A stretch of DNA of 64,000 nucleotides from Argopecten irradians. Taxonomy: Eukaryota > Mollusca > Bivalvia > Pectinida > Pectinidae. Below the pieces are notes generated by a model, which ran no database searches, was not told the DNA's origin, and saw nothing but the letters and a program-made list of their open reading frames with translations. Below are positions 10,967 to 23,800 of this stretch, piece by piece (within the stretch, counting starts at the first letter, position 1; each line of letters opens with the position of its first letter). Made by a program: the position numbers and the translations under genes. Location of the stretch: the NCBI RefSeq assembly GCF_041381155.1, contig NC_091147.1:13021030-13085029 (forward strand), given 5' to 3'.

Positions 10967-13900
10967 AGAATGAATATTCGAGGAGAAGGGCTTCTGAAAC
11001 AGAGGATTGTGAGACTGTACCATTCACCTTTGTGTACAGGATAATATTGTGGACGTGTGGCTGTTTGTTGGAATAGGAATATTTGGCTGTGTCATAAGGT
11101 TTGGTAGGAGTATGATATTTATTGAGTACATATAAGTGAATGTGTTTATATCCACATGGTTGTTAGGAAGGAAATCACTGACTGTATATTACATGGCAGA
11201 ACTGGAACTATAATTATGCCTTACACATATTACTCATTCTGTGTTTCTGAAATGACTCATATCCATGTACACAGGATGTAAGCACAATCTCTTACCTAGA
11301 GTATATATATGTATGTACAATTGGTTTATGGTTAAAATCATTTATCATATACCTGTGTTAAAGGTGTTCTGCCAAAATCTATCCCATGGACCAAAATCTG
11401 CTTATTTATGTTGAACATCTACTCAGACTTTCACAGAGCTACTTTTAGTTGGAGGCCTTATATGGGGTCATCACTTTCTAGCTTTAAAGGTCATCTCAGT
11501 TGACCTGGAAAATTAAAGGATTTGGAATGAAGGGTTAACCCAGTACATTGTAGGTCAAAGAAATTCGGTTTGGAAATTCAACTTTGTCACAAATACCCTT
11601 TGGGGTTGCTGCAATATCATGGGTCATTGTTGAAATTATCAAGTGTTTTTACAATCACATATAAGATTCTAGAGCCAGCATTATCTGTTCAACCTTTTAT
11701 CCTTATACATGGTACTCATTTCAAGCTTTATAATTACTGGGATCACGCAGCTATTTAACATATTGTATTCAAGCTTTTCATTGACCATTATAGGTCAAGA
11801 TCACCCTCTGTGGTTATTGTACCACAGAGTTATCTGCCCATATAAGTAGATATTAATATCAATTTAAACACACTTTATATGTATAAGTAAAGGGAAGTAA
11901 GTGAGATATACAATTACGTAAGAGACTAATCATAGAAAAGTGTTCTAGTGAATCAGAATTAATTGCTATGACGCTATGTATATTAAAATAACAAATAACC
12001 CTATAAGATGTTGATATTTGGATAAAAATCTCTGTGCTACAAGGACAGACATTTTAACAGGTTATGTGTACTGTACAGATTGGATTAATATACCCTGCTC
12101 ATAAACGTAATAATTGTAATACGGAAGTCAGATGTACACGTCATATACAAATGTTATTTATTTGGAAAAAGAAAGAAAACAAGTTTTTATCTGCTTTCTG
12201 ATGTAAACATAAAGTTCTTATTTGAGTAATAAACTCTGGAAATATGTAAGGAAATTTTGTACCAACATCTACACTGATTTATACATTTATATCAGACATG
12301 AGTAATATTTAATGTTTTCTGAAATATCTTTTAAATGGAAGAAACTGTTGGCGAATTAAAACATGTACAGCTATGTGGTCTGTATGCTATGTTATAGGAC
12401 TACCAATATGTGCTTATCTGCATGATAATCTTTAATATACTGTATGGATGGTTATTTTTGTGGGGATGATATTTGTGCAATCATGCGGAGCATTACTTTA
12501 TGATCACAAAAAGAAGACCAGTGAAACATTGAGAAACGGGTGAATTATTTATACCTTGTTAGCCAGATCTTGGAATTTGAATTAAAAAAAAAATTATATT
12601 CCCATTGAATATCAAAACCGTAAAAAATATTACCCCCTAAGGATAGCATGGTATACAGTAGTTGACTGCTTCTATGTTTATGGCACTGCTGACAAGTGAT
12701 TGTGCTTATTTTCGTGGTGAACATTGCCTTGTGCTATCGTCAGGCACACCTATACACTTGTTGAGTAGCCTGTGGCTATGTAGATGTGCTCTATACACCT
12801 CATTCTGCAGGCCAGATCTCTGTCAGAATTGTTGTCATGGTTTTAACTGTCAGGAGTAGAAGAGTTATTTGCCCTTGTTTTAGTGTGATTATCTCCCCTG
12901 GTCTGGAGATGGTTACAGTGTATTAAATCATTAGTTGACTCCTCAATGTAAAGGTGACTATATACCTAATATTTTTATGTAAATTTTTAATCAAGAATTA
13001 TTGTATACTTTGACAATAAAAAGATTTTTTTCATATCATGGATTTGTTTTGGGTGTATAAGCTTTGGATTATTATGTATTTGATAAGAATATTATGGAGA
13101 AATGAACTGATGTGTTGGACAGTGTTTGGTCATTACAAACATCTTTAATCTCTATAACTTTGTGAGTTCGCAGAAAAATTTGTTGGATAAATACATCAGA
13201 CATAAGATGGATGATGGATGAAAATCTTTGACTAATTTAAAGATGACAATACAATTTGATTTATTCAATTCAAGGATAAATGACTGGACCAGTACACAAA
13301 TTTTCAGTATATACGATGTGTACCTTATATCAATTAGTGAAGTGAGTTTCGTACCAAATGTATATTTTACAATATGTAAGGAAGGAAGAAATTTAAATAT
13401 AATCCTAGACGTCGACAGAATATGAGAAAACCAGGAAATCATTGTATTTCTTCAAATAGTCCGAAGCTTATGAATATGAGGTTTTTAACACAAAGGCAAG
13501 TCTTTGGGTTCATATACGGTTTAAATAAATGGTTTCATGGTTTAAATTTAAATACGGTTGACCTCTAATAGGGCTCGAAAGCGGAAGTGCGAGAGTTTGC
13601 AAGATTCCATGTGATTTCGCATTTTGGATACAAACAAACCCACGTGGCTTGGGTGGTAGAGTGTAATGTTTAGGCCCACGTATATTTAAGTTGATAAATG
13701 GGCTTTGAAATTGATTTTTCTGTTAAGTCTTGGATAAAATATGCTCTTTTGGACGAAAATAACGATCCTTCAAGTCAGATTCAGAAAAATAACCAGTTTG
13801 AATGAATATTTACTGCATACATATATCAGTCGTAGGACCATAGACCTATGTAGTTGTTATATGGATAGGCAGTCATGACATGCAAAAAAGCGTTTTTAAA

Positions 13901-15769
13901 GCTTAAATTAATTGTTTGTGTTTTGTGATTAAACCTACATGAATATTGAATTTTTGAAAATGAACTGTAAATATGACAGTATTTTTAAGTAGAAACTACA
14001 TGACCACATCAAAATGACTTTTTAGGAAAATACTGCAGTACATGCATTTATAATCCCTTTATATCTAAATCAGCATCACATTGAAAGTAACATGTACTGA
14101 ACTATAAAGACAAGTACTTAATACAAATCTTTTAAGAGTTTCTTAATTACACATCAAAACCTGAGGGGAAAAAAGGTGTTTTTAAATTTTATGTGTCATT
14201 TCTCTGGTCTTTCCTTAAATCCTTGCTAGTTGTGCATATACAAATGATTTATACATCATAAATACTGCACCATAGATATGTACATGTATATATTTTTGTT
14301 GTATTTCATTTACTATATATAGTTTTAATACTATAGTGCATTTTAGGTCAATTTAGAAACATTTTACAGCACAAAACAAAATTATTATCTGGGTATCTTA
14401 TTAAAATAGCAGTAACATGTAACATGTTCTGGTATGTTTTTTAAATATTTTATAATACCACCTCCCCTTAAAAAATACATTTATATAATTGTTCATCACT
14501 ACTCTTATGTTTTTTGTACATTATTAAATCATTTTTAGGTTGTAAATATGCACATATTGTTGCAAAAGTACATGTGTTTGGCATTATTGTATATGCACAT
14601 TACCTACACTTATCTTCCTATATCCAGTTTATCCATATAACTTAAAGCATTCACATGTATACATACATTTACATGTGTTTTGACTTCACATTTATATTTT
14701 CTATTTATTTTTTAATGTTAATTACAACAGGATATATAACAAATATTATATCTAACATTGGGGGTTGTTAGGCGTTTTTCAAAAAAATGGAGATAATTTT
14801 GTTATCTGCTACAATTGTTCATGTTTTTTAAATAGATGCACCTAAAGCCGTCACTGAGCTTAAATGTTATTATATGATAATATAAACATTTAATTTGAGT
14901 TATATCGTGTATTTGTATGTCTATAATTTATCATCAGAAATATTTTTATAATTATCTTATTTTAGCTTTTCGAGTGTCATGCCGCAAATCAGTTATTACA
15001 TTCACTTCAATTGGTATATAGTGCCACATATATTTATTTCGGGGGATGCAATTTAATAATATTGCATATTATAATAATACTCTCTTGATTTATTAGAGTA
15101 TTCTATGCTCAAGCATATTAAAGGTTGGTAATCGTGGAAAGTATTTTATTTGTAGGTAACTGAAAGAATAAAATTCTAAATCGTCCTTGCTACTGCTATT
15201 TGATTGTGAAAAAGATTACCATTTGTCGGCAGGCGATGTGAGTCATCTTAAACCATTTGGGACTTTTAGATTAAACTATGCCTAAGCTATACAACTTCTT
15301 TTCCAATGTCAGGAAATGATAAAAATATTAATTATTTTTTTATAATTAATTTTGTCAAAGGTGATGATGAATAACATGAAACAAGAAAAATAAGGTATCT
15401 AACTTTGATCAAAGTGAAAACATAAGGGGAAAAAATAAATATGTAATAGAATTCCCCTAAGCGGGCGTTGTACGGGCAGGGTCAAAGATTGTTGTAATAT
15501 TATACAATAAAAATCCCCAACACAAAGACCTCAAGTAATTATAAAACTACAAATTTACAGGATATAATTTCATGCAGGTATAAATAGTGTAGTATAACAC
15601 GTAAATTAATCTATAGCTACTCAAATATACACAATTTTATGTTTTATTTAATTGTGGGGGTGGGTTTTCAAAGTGCTGGTTTTCGAAATAAATAGAACCA
15701 TCATTTACAGCATCACTTTCACACTCTTAGATAAAAATGCTTGGCGTTTACAACTCAATGTTCCCGGCG
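10967..15769. other. No gene recognised; AT-rich DNA
   Basis: Open frames on both strands at 13152-13442 overlap each other and carry no known motif or clear splice sites. The rest is AT-rich with many TACATGTA-type words. I see no RNA gene or coherent repeat element. Confidence 0.45.
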
Positions 15770-16420
15770 GTCACGGCATAACCCTTTTCAAGGCCGACCG
15801 TGGACAAAAAGTGGTGACCTGTGCGAGATAACGTGAGACAACGCAGAAGGACGTGATAGACAAACGAGAGCGGGCGTGATTACCAGTAGGTGCCATGCCA
15901 TATTTTTGAAACTGTCAAAAAAAATTGCCACGGCATTCAAAGTAACAGATGTCGTGGAACGCCAATATCGACGTAAATAAAACGGGATTGACGATAACAA
16001 AACGTAACATCGCGCGTTATCGAGGCCGTTTAATAAAACGTTCCCAGAGGATCTCTCCGTGGCGGAACGGGCAGCAAACACGGCGATTACTCGGATTTTA
16101 AATATTTGTGTACCGTTCTGTTGCGTTTTTTCGACGTTTTATCACGGTTGTTTTGATGTCTGATTGACTGCCACGTTTTGTGTCGGTTTTTGTCTAGGTT
16201 TTTCACGGCGTATAGCCACATGGTGTATTTGATAAGCACGTTTTTTTTGATGCGTGTTATCAGTTCCATCGGACTATTTATATCACGATTTGGTTTGGAT
16301 CGGTTGGACAAGTCCACGGCCGTGATACGGGTGTGTTGCGTCCTATTTCGGTCTCGTCACTATGTTCACGTTTTTTTTCATACGCCAATATATGAACGGG
16401 GCATGAATGACAGAGTGTAA
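15770..16420. other. CpG-rich island without an assigned gene
   Basis: The DNA on both sides is very AT-rich and poor in CG. Between about 15770 and 16400 CG dinucleotides are dense (for example GGCGGTCACGG, CATCGCGCGTTATCGAGG, CCACGGCCGTGATACGG). Several modest open frames run on both strands, none with a recognised motif. It could be an unmethylated promoter, an exon of an unrecognised gene, or a recently inserted element that has not yet lost its CpGs. Confidence 0.45.
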
Positions 16421-17878
16421 TATGAGCTTAGGTCATTGGTTATTAATTTTTGATTAACTTCTTGGATTAATATGTTTTTATATTAGCATTATGATATAAA
16501 ACATATTTTTTGTCGTAGATATATCTATTGGCTTATAATAATAATATTGAATAATACTTTAGTTGGTCGGATTTATTTGCAAATCCTCACACATATCTTG
16601 AAGCTTTTGTGGAGATTTTCAACTACTTTTTTGAGCACTAATCCATTGTTCATCTCTGGATTCTGTCATGTTAAAACTGAAGGCATTTCAAAGAGAAGAG
16701 AATGACCTTTCGCAGGTCTAAAAATGCTAACAAGATTATTTAGAGACATGCCCAATTTAAATACATACAGTCAGACAAAGTACACTGCTATTCAATAATT
16801 TTGATGTGCATCAAAGGACCCAACTACTAATCTAATCTGTAGTCGAACACAAAACCTTCGGATATGCATGCATATACCAGGGGTGGCTATAACGACAGTG
16901 ATAGTAACCCCTAGAGTATCAATGATGTTTGAAAACACAGTTAACGATGGGCCAGGACCCAGTTGTTCAAAAGGTGACAAGGCTAAATACAGTTTAATGA
17001 CAGTTTTCAAATCAAGATAAAATATTTTCTAGTAATACAAATTTTACAAAATTGTATTTCAGAATCTTTAAAATTCCATTCTTTTCTTACGTGGTGAATT
17101 AAGTGAAAATATGATTGCAAATTTTGCAGTAAATGAGAAGTGCTTATCGGCCTCTGGACTTTTCTCTGAGCAGTATACAATATTTTGTATACATGTTGTA
17201 AAAATTACAAAAGTAAATTATATGTTTCTCTATGTATTGTATGAATTGCATGGAATGTGTATATATTTTCTATGAGATAACTAACAAATATTCGTAATTA
17301 CTGTAACTGCGAAATTTGCATCCCTTATCTTATCGACAGATATATCTTCTAGTTAGATATGATGTTAATTTAGCATGGGAATATGCATACATGTACAGTT
17401 ATTATGACATTCAACACCAGTTAAATGTTGTCAGGAAGTGTTAGAAGACATTGTCAAGTATTATCATACAACGTCTTTTATATAATCGTCAGTAGATGAA
17501 AGAACATTGCATTCTAATTACTATTTTACATACTCTGTTGTCTTCTGTAGATGCACGAGAAATGCCATTCTATCCGCTATTTCATATACAAATTGATTTT
17601 CAATAGATGCATGGAAAATGTTATTCTAGGAGTTATTTTACACACTATATAGTGTTCAATAGATGCAGAAAAAATGCCATTCTAGCAGCTATTTTACAAT
17701 GGCAGATACTTTAGCATATTCTTCTACCAATGTTTTAATTGCGCCCCGCACGAAGACGTTTTGACCATCATAAATACATATTTAATGCTTTTAAATATAA
17801 TCATAAAAAATAAAGCAAACGAGGACAAAATCATTTGCGTTGAAAATAACGATTAGCACTATTTGAGTTAATATGTTA
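16421..17878. other. No gene recognised
   Basis: AT-rich. Three loosely repeated phrases (AGATGCA..AAATG..ATTCTA..GCTATTTTACA) occur between about 17545 and 17700. ATTAAA on the minus strand at 17781-17786 could be the poly(A) signal of the exon ending at 17879. Confidence 0.45.
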
Positions 17879-18190
17879 CTAAAGACTACAGAGATATTCT
17901 ACAGCTTCAATTAAACTTTTATATGGAATGTGTAATGATGAACAATTTTGAATACGTAATCCAAAGCTGAAATGGTTGTGATGTATTGAATACATTACAC
18001 TCCCTTCACAACATTCCTCTGTAACATGAAAATGAAATTTCATGTCCTTTATTTCCCATCCGGTCAATCCTAAAGACTGACCATCAGTCTCCCTCCAGAC
18101 AATGTAGTAAGGGGTTATAGATAACAAACCTAGGGCATCGTCTGATGGTGATGGAAATTCCCAGAGTTTGTGCAACTTGTGGTGCTTGAA
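17879..18190 (-). CDS. 3'-terminal coding exon of an unidentified conserved-looking protein
   Basis: A long pyrimidine-rich tract and TGTTCAAG acceptor precede about 103 codons ending in TAG at 17879. Recognisable stretches are KLWEFPSPSDDALGLL, YYIVWRETDGQSLGLTGWEI, KDMKFHFHVTEECCEG and IPYKSLIEAVEYLCSL. The composition is that of a real globular protein: many Trp, His and Cys, and none of the low complexity of the intron-like sequence upstream. I cannot name the family. A minus-strand frame at 18541-18777 could supply an upstream exon (a CCA|GTAATG donor would join in phase 0), but that link is speculative. ATTAAA at 17781-17786 fits as poly(A) signal. Confidence 0.5.
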   Translation of the reverse strand, partial: FKHHKLHKLWEFPSPSDDALGLLSITPYYIVWRETDGQSLGLTGWEIKDMKFHFHVTEECCEGSVMYSIHHNHFSFGLRIQNCSSLHIPYKSLIEAVEYLCSL

Positions 18191-19204
18191 CACAAACAGG
18201 AGACAAAATATATAAGGATTTAGAAATAAGAGAGAACAATTTAAACAACAAGGGAGTGATTTGATTTGTGATTTAACAAGACAAGGATGAGCTAGTGAGT
18301 TGGGATTGTTGAAGAATAAGACAGATGTGGGGGGAAACGACATAACACAGAAATGATATGTAAAAGATGATAATTTACAAAAGAATGGTTAAATTTTGAT
18401 TGATTTTGATACTCCTTAACCACATGAATTTATACTTTGAAGACTATCACCTCTCATGTAGAAAAACACACATGCAAAAAAAAAAAAAAAAAAAAATTCA
18501 AACAAAAAGTGGTTGGTCATCAATGTGTTATACTGTGAAATCATCTTGGCCTTTGGATGAAATATGAATCGTTGACCAGACGCTCTGTGTTGTAATTGAT
18601 TTGTATCGTTAACATTACTGGATTATGGATAGTACATAACGATGTGGTATTTACTCTGGTAATTGGATAAAACCTGTGTGAGATTCTGGATATAAGCGCC
18701 AAAACTGAGATAAGGTAGGGTAACTTGTTACTCAGCATGCGTAGCCTAGACCATAGCAACAGTGTGTCTGTAAACATCCGCTATAAACTTCCGGTGAGAT
18801 CAACGGCAAATTCAAACTTTGATTGACAGGACCCTTACCATGCCAAATAATTCTATAAATCGAAATATCTACTAAAAACTAATTTTGATAAGAAAACCAT
18901 TTATATATTCAGATTCCTTACTAAAATATGAATTACCATGACAGGATTTGATATAAAGGTATTAATGCAAAACATGAAATAAAAGAAAATCTTTCTCTGA
19001 AGTGAGAGCTGCTAAAATTTTGTATTTCCAGCCATTTTCCCAAGTTGTCTACCTTTTATACCCCGTGCCCGGCCTTTAAAGTATGATAACTAAATGACAG
19101 TGATCGGTGGTGGTCGAAGGATACCGTTGTTGTAAAAGAGAATAATGCTCTAATTATGTTTTGTTAAAAATAGAAAAATGCATTATATACGTATCCAGAG
19201 AAAA
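18191..19204. other. Presumed intron or upstream DNA; contains a poly(A) tract
   Basis: A run of about 22 A lies at 18476-18497. A minus-strand open frame of 78 codons at 18541-18777 starts near an ETS-like ACCGGAAGT and could be an upstream exon, but no good donor is visible. Nothing else is recognised. Confidence 0.3.
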
Positions 19205-19313
19205 GGACCCGGCATCATATAAAATTCTCAGACAGATTTTTGACTCAAGTTTGTGTAAAATCAAATACTTGAGTAAAATATCTGTCTGAGAATAGTTTTA
19301 TGGTGCCGGACCA
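19205..19313. repeat. Foldback element with arms of about 45 bp
   Basis: The left arm (19206-19250) contains GACCCGGCATCATATAAAA and TTCTCAGACAGATTTTTGAC. The right arm (19267-19312) is its near-perfect reverse complement, ending TGGTGCCGGACC. The loop is about 16 bp. This is the layout of a short MITE or hairpin locus. Confidence 0.85.
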
Positions 19314-19979
19314 AGGACTATTATAATAATTCCATTCGGGAGAAGACGGACCTTTTTAGTATAAAGCATACGTCTAATCCCATTTATATTTAAGCTTTTA
19401 ATTGTTTATTTAGGATTCGATGTCAGAAACAACATTTTAACATTTTGATATTTTCTCTAAATCTCGAAAACATTGTATTGAAAGAATATTAAACCATGAA
19501 AGTGAGTACATGTTCACTTAGAATGCCAAGAATTACCAATTCCGATTACCCATATATTTAATAACAGTTATTACATCATACCAATGTAAATATTGACCTG
19601 ATGCATCTGCGATAGACTAGAATAAACGGACTTCGAAAGGGTAGCAGCTGCTTGTCGCATACATATTATTATGTAAATATGTATGCATCTTTTCGACGTA
19701 AGTTCTGCTATGCATATATTTATGCACATGCATGAGGGGATGCATTACTACTATTCACAAATAAATATTTTCAGTTGATTAATTCTCGTGTTTTCTTTCC
19801 TCATTTGACGACGGTTTAAGTAAATTGGCTAAAAAAGCACCTTAAATATATGTGCACCTTCCTAAAGTGGTCAGCTTATTTTTTCTTTTACCCCAGACAG
19901 GGATATCCATAGTTTTTTCTATCTCACCCTAGGGTAAAGACAAGCTACACGAGATCTTTGCACGTGCCCAACAATGGTA

Positions 19980-20056
19980 TGACGTCACGACAACAGTATC
20001 ATGACGTCGCGGTAATAGTATTATAACGTCACGACAACAATGAAATGACGTCACAA
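19980..20056. promoter_or_regulatory. Four CRE-like sites at exact 22-bp spacing
   Basis: TGACGTCAC, TGACGTCGC, TAACGTCAC and TGACGTCAC begin at 19980, 20002, 20024 and 20046. The spacer (GACAACAGTATCA and variants) is also repeated, so this is a 22-bp tandem repeat of four units. TGACGTCA is the CREB/ATF palindrome. Because 22 bp is close to two helical turns, the sites would lie on one face of the DNA. No gene start is recognised directly beside it. Confidence 0.5.
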
Positions 20057-20156
20057 AGACGGCGAAGACGGCGACTTATTGAGGTCAAGTCATCCTCGCT
20101 TGCATAAGTGACACGTTTATTAGAGACACAAAGTGGTGCACGGGGTAAGAGAAAAA

Positions 20157-20317
20157 GAATCATTCAACCTCTTTGGGGTGAGACAGGAGATCTCAACCCT
20201 CGGGATAAGATTCTTAAGCTGTCAAACATTCGGCACGGTCTCGTGTTTGATAACTTAAGAATCTTACCCCTCGGGTTGAGATTCTCCTGTTTCACCCCAA
20301 AGGAGGTGAAAGATTCT
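20157..20317. repeat. Long hairpin with arms of about 73 bp and a loop of about 15 bp
   Basis: The left arm from AGAATCATTCAACCTC to GTCAAACA pairs with the right arm from TGTTTGATAACTTAAG to GGTGAAAGATTCT. Both contain CTTTGGGGTGA.ACAGGAGA and TAAGATTCTTAAG. The arms are roughly 85% complementary by eye. A spurious 98-codon frame crosses it. Confidence 0.85.
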
Positions 20318-20780
20318 ATTAGTCCTCCCGCAAAACCCGTTAGTTTATTGATTCAATGTTTATTGAACTCTAATAAAGCGGTCACTACTTGTCGTACGCG
20401 ATAAGTGACCATAAGAATAGTGTACCAATTGCGTTTGTTAATAAGTATGTTATGCATGTTTGTATATATACACAAATACAGTTTGTTTAAATATACATAT
20501 ATCTATATATAAATTTCATGTGTTTTATTAGTTAAAATATTCTAATCTACCTGGTTTAATTAAGCAGTCTTTTAGCAGCCGACTAATGCCACTCATTTAT
20601 CTCATATGTCTACTTTGTTTTTATTATCCCTATTTCTTTTAGTCTTATAGGAAGAAACTTTTTCCTCATTTTGAATAAAGTAATGTTTTTTAATTGCATA
20701 ACAGCCTCTTCATTGAGGGGTGTTCTCAGAAACTAAACTATTTTGAACTAGATACGTAAAATACTGGCAGCAATTAATGT

Positions 20781-20786
20781 TTTATT
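20781..20786 (-). terminator. Poly(A) signal AATAAA of the secreted-protein gene
   Basis: AATAAA on the minus strand lies about 70 nt past the stop codon at 20856-20858, a normal distance for a short 3' UTR. Confidence 0.6.
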
Positions 20787-20855
20787 CAACTACAGTGCAC
20801 ATTTGCCAAAACATGCGCTGTATACATGTACTGAGTGCGAATGGCTCTGTTTTGT

Positions 20856-23800
20856 TTAATATCTCGTACAATTGGCAGTCGAGTGTTGTGTACATATAGA
20901 GTCACTGGTCGTCTCTGTGTAGCCTGCTAGCTGTGTTAGCTGAGCGCCTGTAAAAAGAATATATACTTATTATACAGACTTACATAAGGACAACAGCTTT
21001 TATGTTGACCTGCCAGCGCATTGTGTCAATGACTCGTCTTAATGCAAATATAGTTATTTAAAAAGTGCAATATACATGACAAATGTAGAAAATTATCTTT
21101 TATATCTTTTATCTTTTAACTTCACTGTAAAGTGATATAATGAAAGTACAATTAATATGTTTTGTCCTGTTTGTATGTAGAATAATACGCTAATTATCTA
21201 ATTCTTTTGATATTGTCGCAAAACAAAACGTTGCCTTCAAGTATCAATAAAATGATTCGGAAACAATAAGAGATAATCCTAAATAATCTCAGTTTCTTGG
21301 TGTACCTATTTAAAATATCCAAGAACCTGACCACAATGTAACGAAATGTTTACGAAAAATGTCGATATTTCACTGTTTAGACGTATTTTCCTAGCGCCAT
21401 CATATCTTCGTCAACAATAAGCATCGCTGGTATTAATGGTCATGATAGTCTAAATTTGAACATACCTTCTAGCAAGTTGTACATATTGCAGTAGTTAGTT
21501 CCGTAGTCCAACACGGCATACCACGTCTCCGCCCTTGAATTACCCTAAAACACATATATATGATATATGATAAATATAAACGAGAAAAAAAATAGAAGTA
21601 CACCTAACATTCTGTGCTTGAATCAACCATAAACAAATGCATTCATGCACAAAATAAATGGTATTACATTGTACAATGCCATTCAAACTGTGTCTATTGC
21701 AGCATTTGAATGTCTATTCATTTCTCTTAACGATCCTTCTGGCCTCAGTATCATGAAACAATGAAGTCCAAAACTGTCTAGATTTTTTTAAAAGATGACG
21801 TTACAAAACGTTACGTCATTTCTGATTGGCTAAGTCTAAACTTAAGTTTCAGATTGTTTCATGATACTGGAACCCGATTTACTTTTGAAACACAATGGCT
21901 TAATAAATAACGGTTAGGATAATTTTATGAGCAGTGATATTTGTAATGAATAATGAATAATCACGTTTACTTTCTATCTGACGCTACATGCCAACTGAGG
22001 ATAAAAATACATGTAACACACAACTATTGTACTGTAACAGTAAAATTAATTACTTAATGCCTCTGTGACTGTGACGTCATAAATCATTAAAATATGACGT
22101 CACAATCACCGGAAAGTAAAAAAATCATCTTTGAACGACATGTTAAACAAAAATACAACGAATTAATACCTACCGTAAATATTTTCCATTATTGCTAATC
22201 TCAAAAATCTAATTAACATTTTACGTCAGAATCAACGTCCTACTCTCACAAATACAATTAAAATATGACGGCAGAATCAACGTCCTACTCTCACAAATAC
22301 AATTAAAATATGACGTCAGAATCAACGTCCCACTCCCCACTAATAAATCCAATGACGTCACAATTAAAGCATAATTGCAGTACAACGACTTACCACTACT
22401 GTGCATTGTCCTCCAGCGTCGGTCCTGGGGCCGTCGGTCAGAGTAAATGTGATGTCATCTATGTAATGTTTCAGTGGAGTCTCGTGAGTGAGTTTCACTA
22501 CGTCACCGGTATTACTCTTCAGCTGGAAATGATAAGAGATCTCTTAATGTGAGCATAGAGGGAGATGTAAACCTGGCTCTAGCGAGTGTCATTCTGAATA
22601 ATTTTGTTTGCTTGTTTGTTTGAGTTTTACGGCCCATCGACAACTTAGGTCATTTAGGACCAAACCACATTCTGAATAATATTCTGCGGACGAGGAAAAA
22701 CTGTTATTTTACTCAATCCATAAAGTAGCTGTAAGTGACGTTTGAACAGTTCGACTGCTAGCGTATTTGACCTTGTGATTAAAGGTAAAAACGCTAACAA
22801 CATTATATCATATAAAACATTTAAGTGATTGTAGCAACCAAATTAGTTTTATGGTACAGTCATGAGACATAAGTATTCGTCACTGTTGTTTTCCCCGATA
22901 CATTCTTTGCAGTTTTACTTTTTTTCTTTGAATTTTCCTGAACTCATCTACTGATGGAATTCAACCAAAATTGCCTATAGAGAATTGTCTACATTTTCGA
23001 TTCACAGTATTTGTATAATTATCCGTTACCTACTTTTTGGGAAAACAGCGTTTGTGTAGAAAGCAAAACTTTTTCGTTGCCATTTTAGTAAAAACAAAGA
23101 AGGAAATGACGTCACATAAATAATAAGCGGTGCACAAAAATGATAATAGTTTTAAAACGAAGCATTGGAAAATTTTGCAAAATTTGTGAGCTGAAAGTGT
23201 TGACAATTCTCAAAAAGTATGCTAAATCTGGTACAAATAAGAAAAAATAATAAAAATAATAATACAATTACATAGAATATATAGGGAAAAACAACAGTGA
23301 CGAATACTTATGTCCCATGATTGTACCTTGAGTAACAATAAAATTTACAAACACTTTTGAAAACATTCTTCGTTGTTCATTATAGTCAACGGCTGACGAA
23401 ATGGCCAAAATAGTTTTGTCACAGCCCTTTACTAACAATCTAAAATTATCAAATAATCAATTATCCATACCAAGTATGCTTTACAATGGCTACTCTACAT
23501 TTTCAAATGAACATCATCTTTTTTTAATTTTTCTATTGATTACAAAAGGAAAACTTTAACAGTGATACCAACCTCTTTTATCATACTTGACATTAAAATA
23601 ACGAAAAGTTATACGAACCACGTATAGACATTTCTCGTTGACTGGTCCCGATCGACAATTGTCGGGTCCGCTCCACGCCTGAACTTGTGTTAGTAAACCA
23701 GAAAGGACGGTGTCACAGCTCTTTCCGAATGTCCTACAAATGAATAAAAAAAAGGAGATGATACATGACTGCGCATCAACTTATTATAATGGACTATAAT

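Noticed and set aside
13152..13442. 96-codon minus frame and overlapping 65-codon plus frame
   Set aside because: They overlap on opposite strands, show no motif or consistent splice signals, and could not be told from chance.
20108..20404. 98-codon plus-strand frame
   Set aside because: It crosses a 73-bp-arm hairpin, so the peptide is a by-product of the palindrome.
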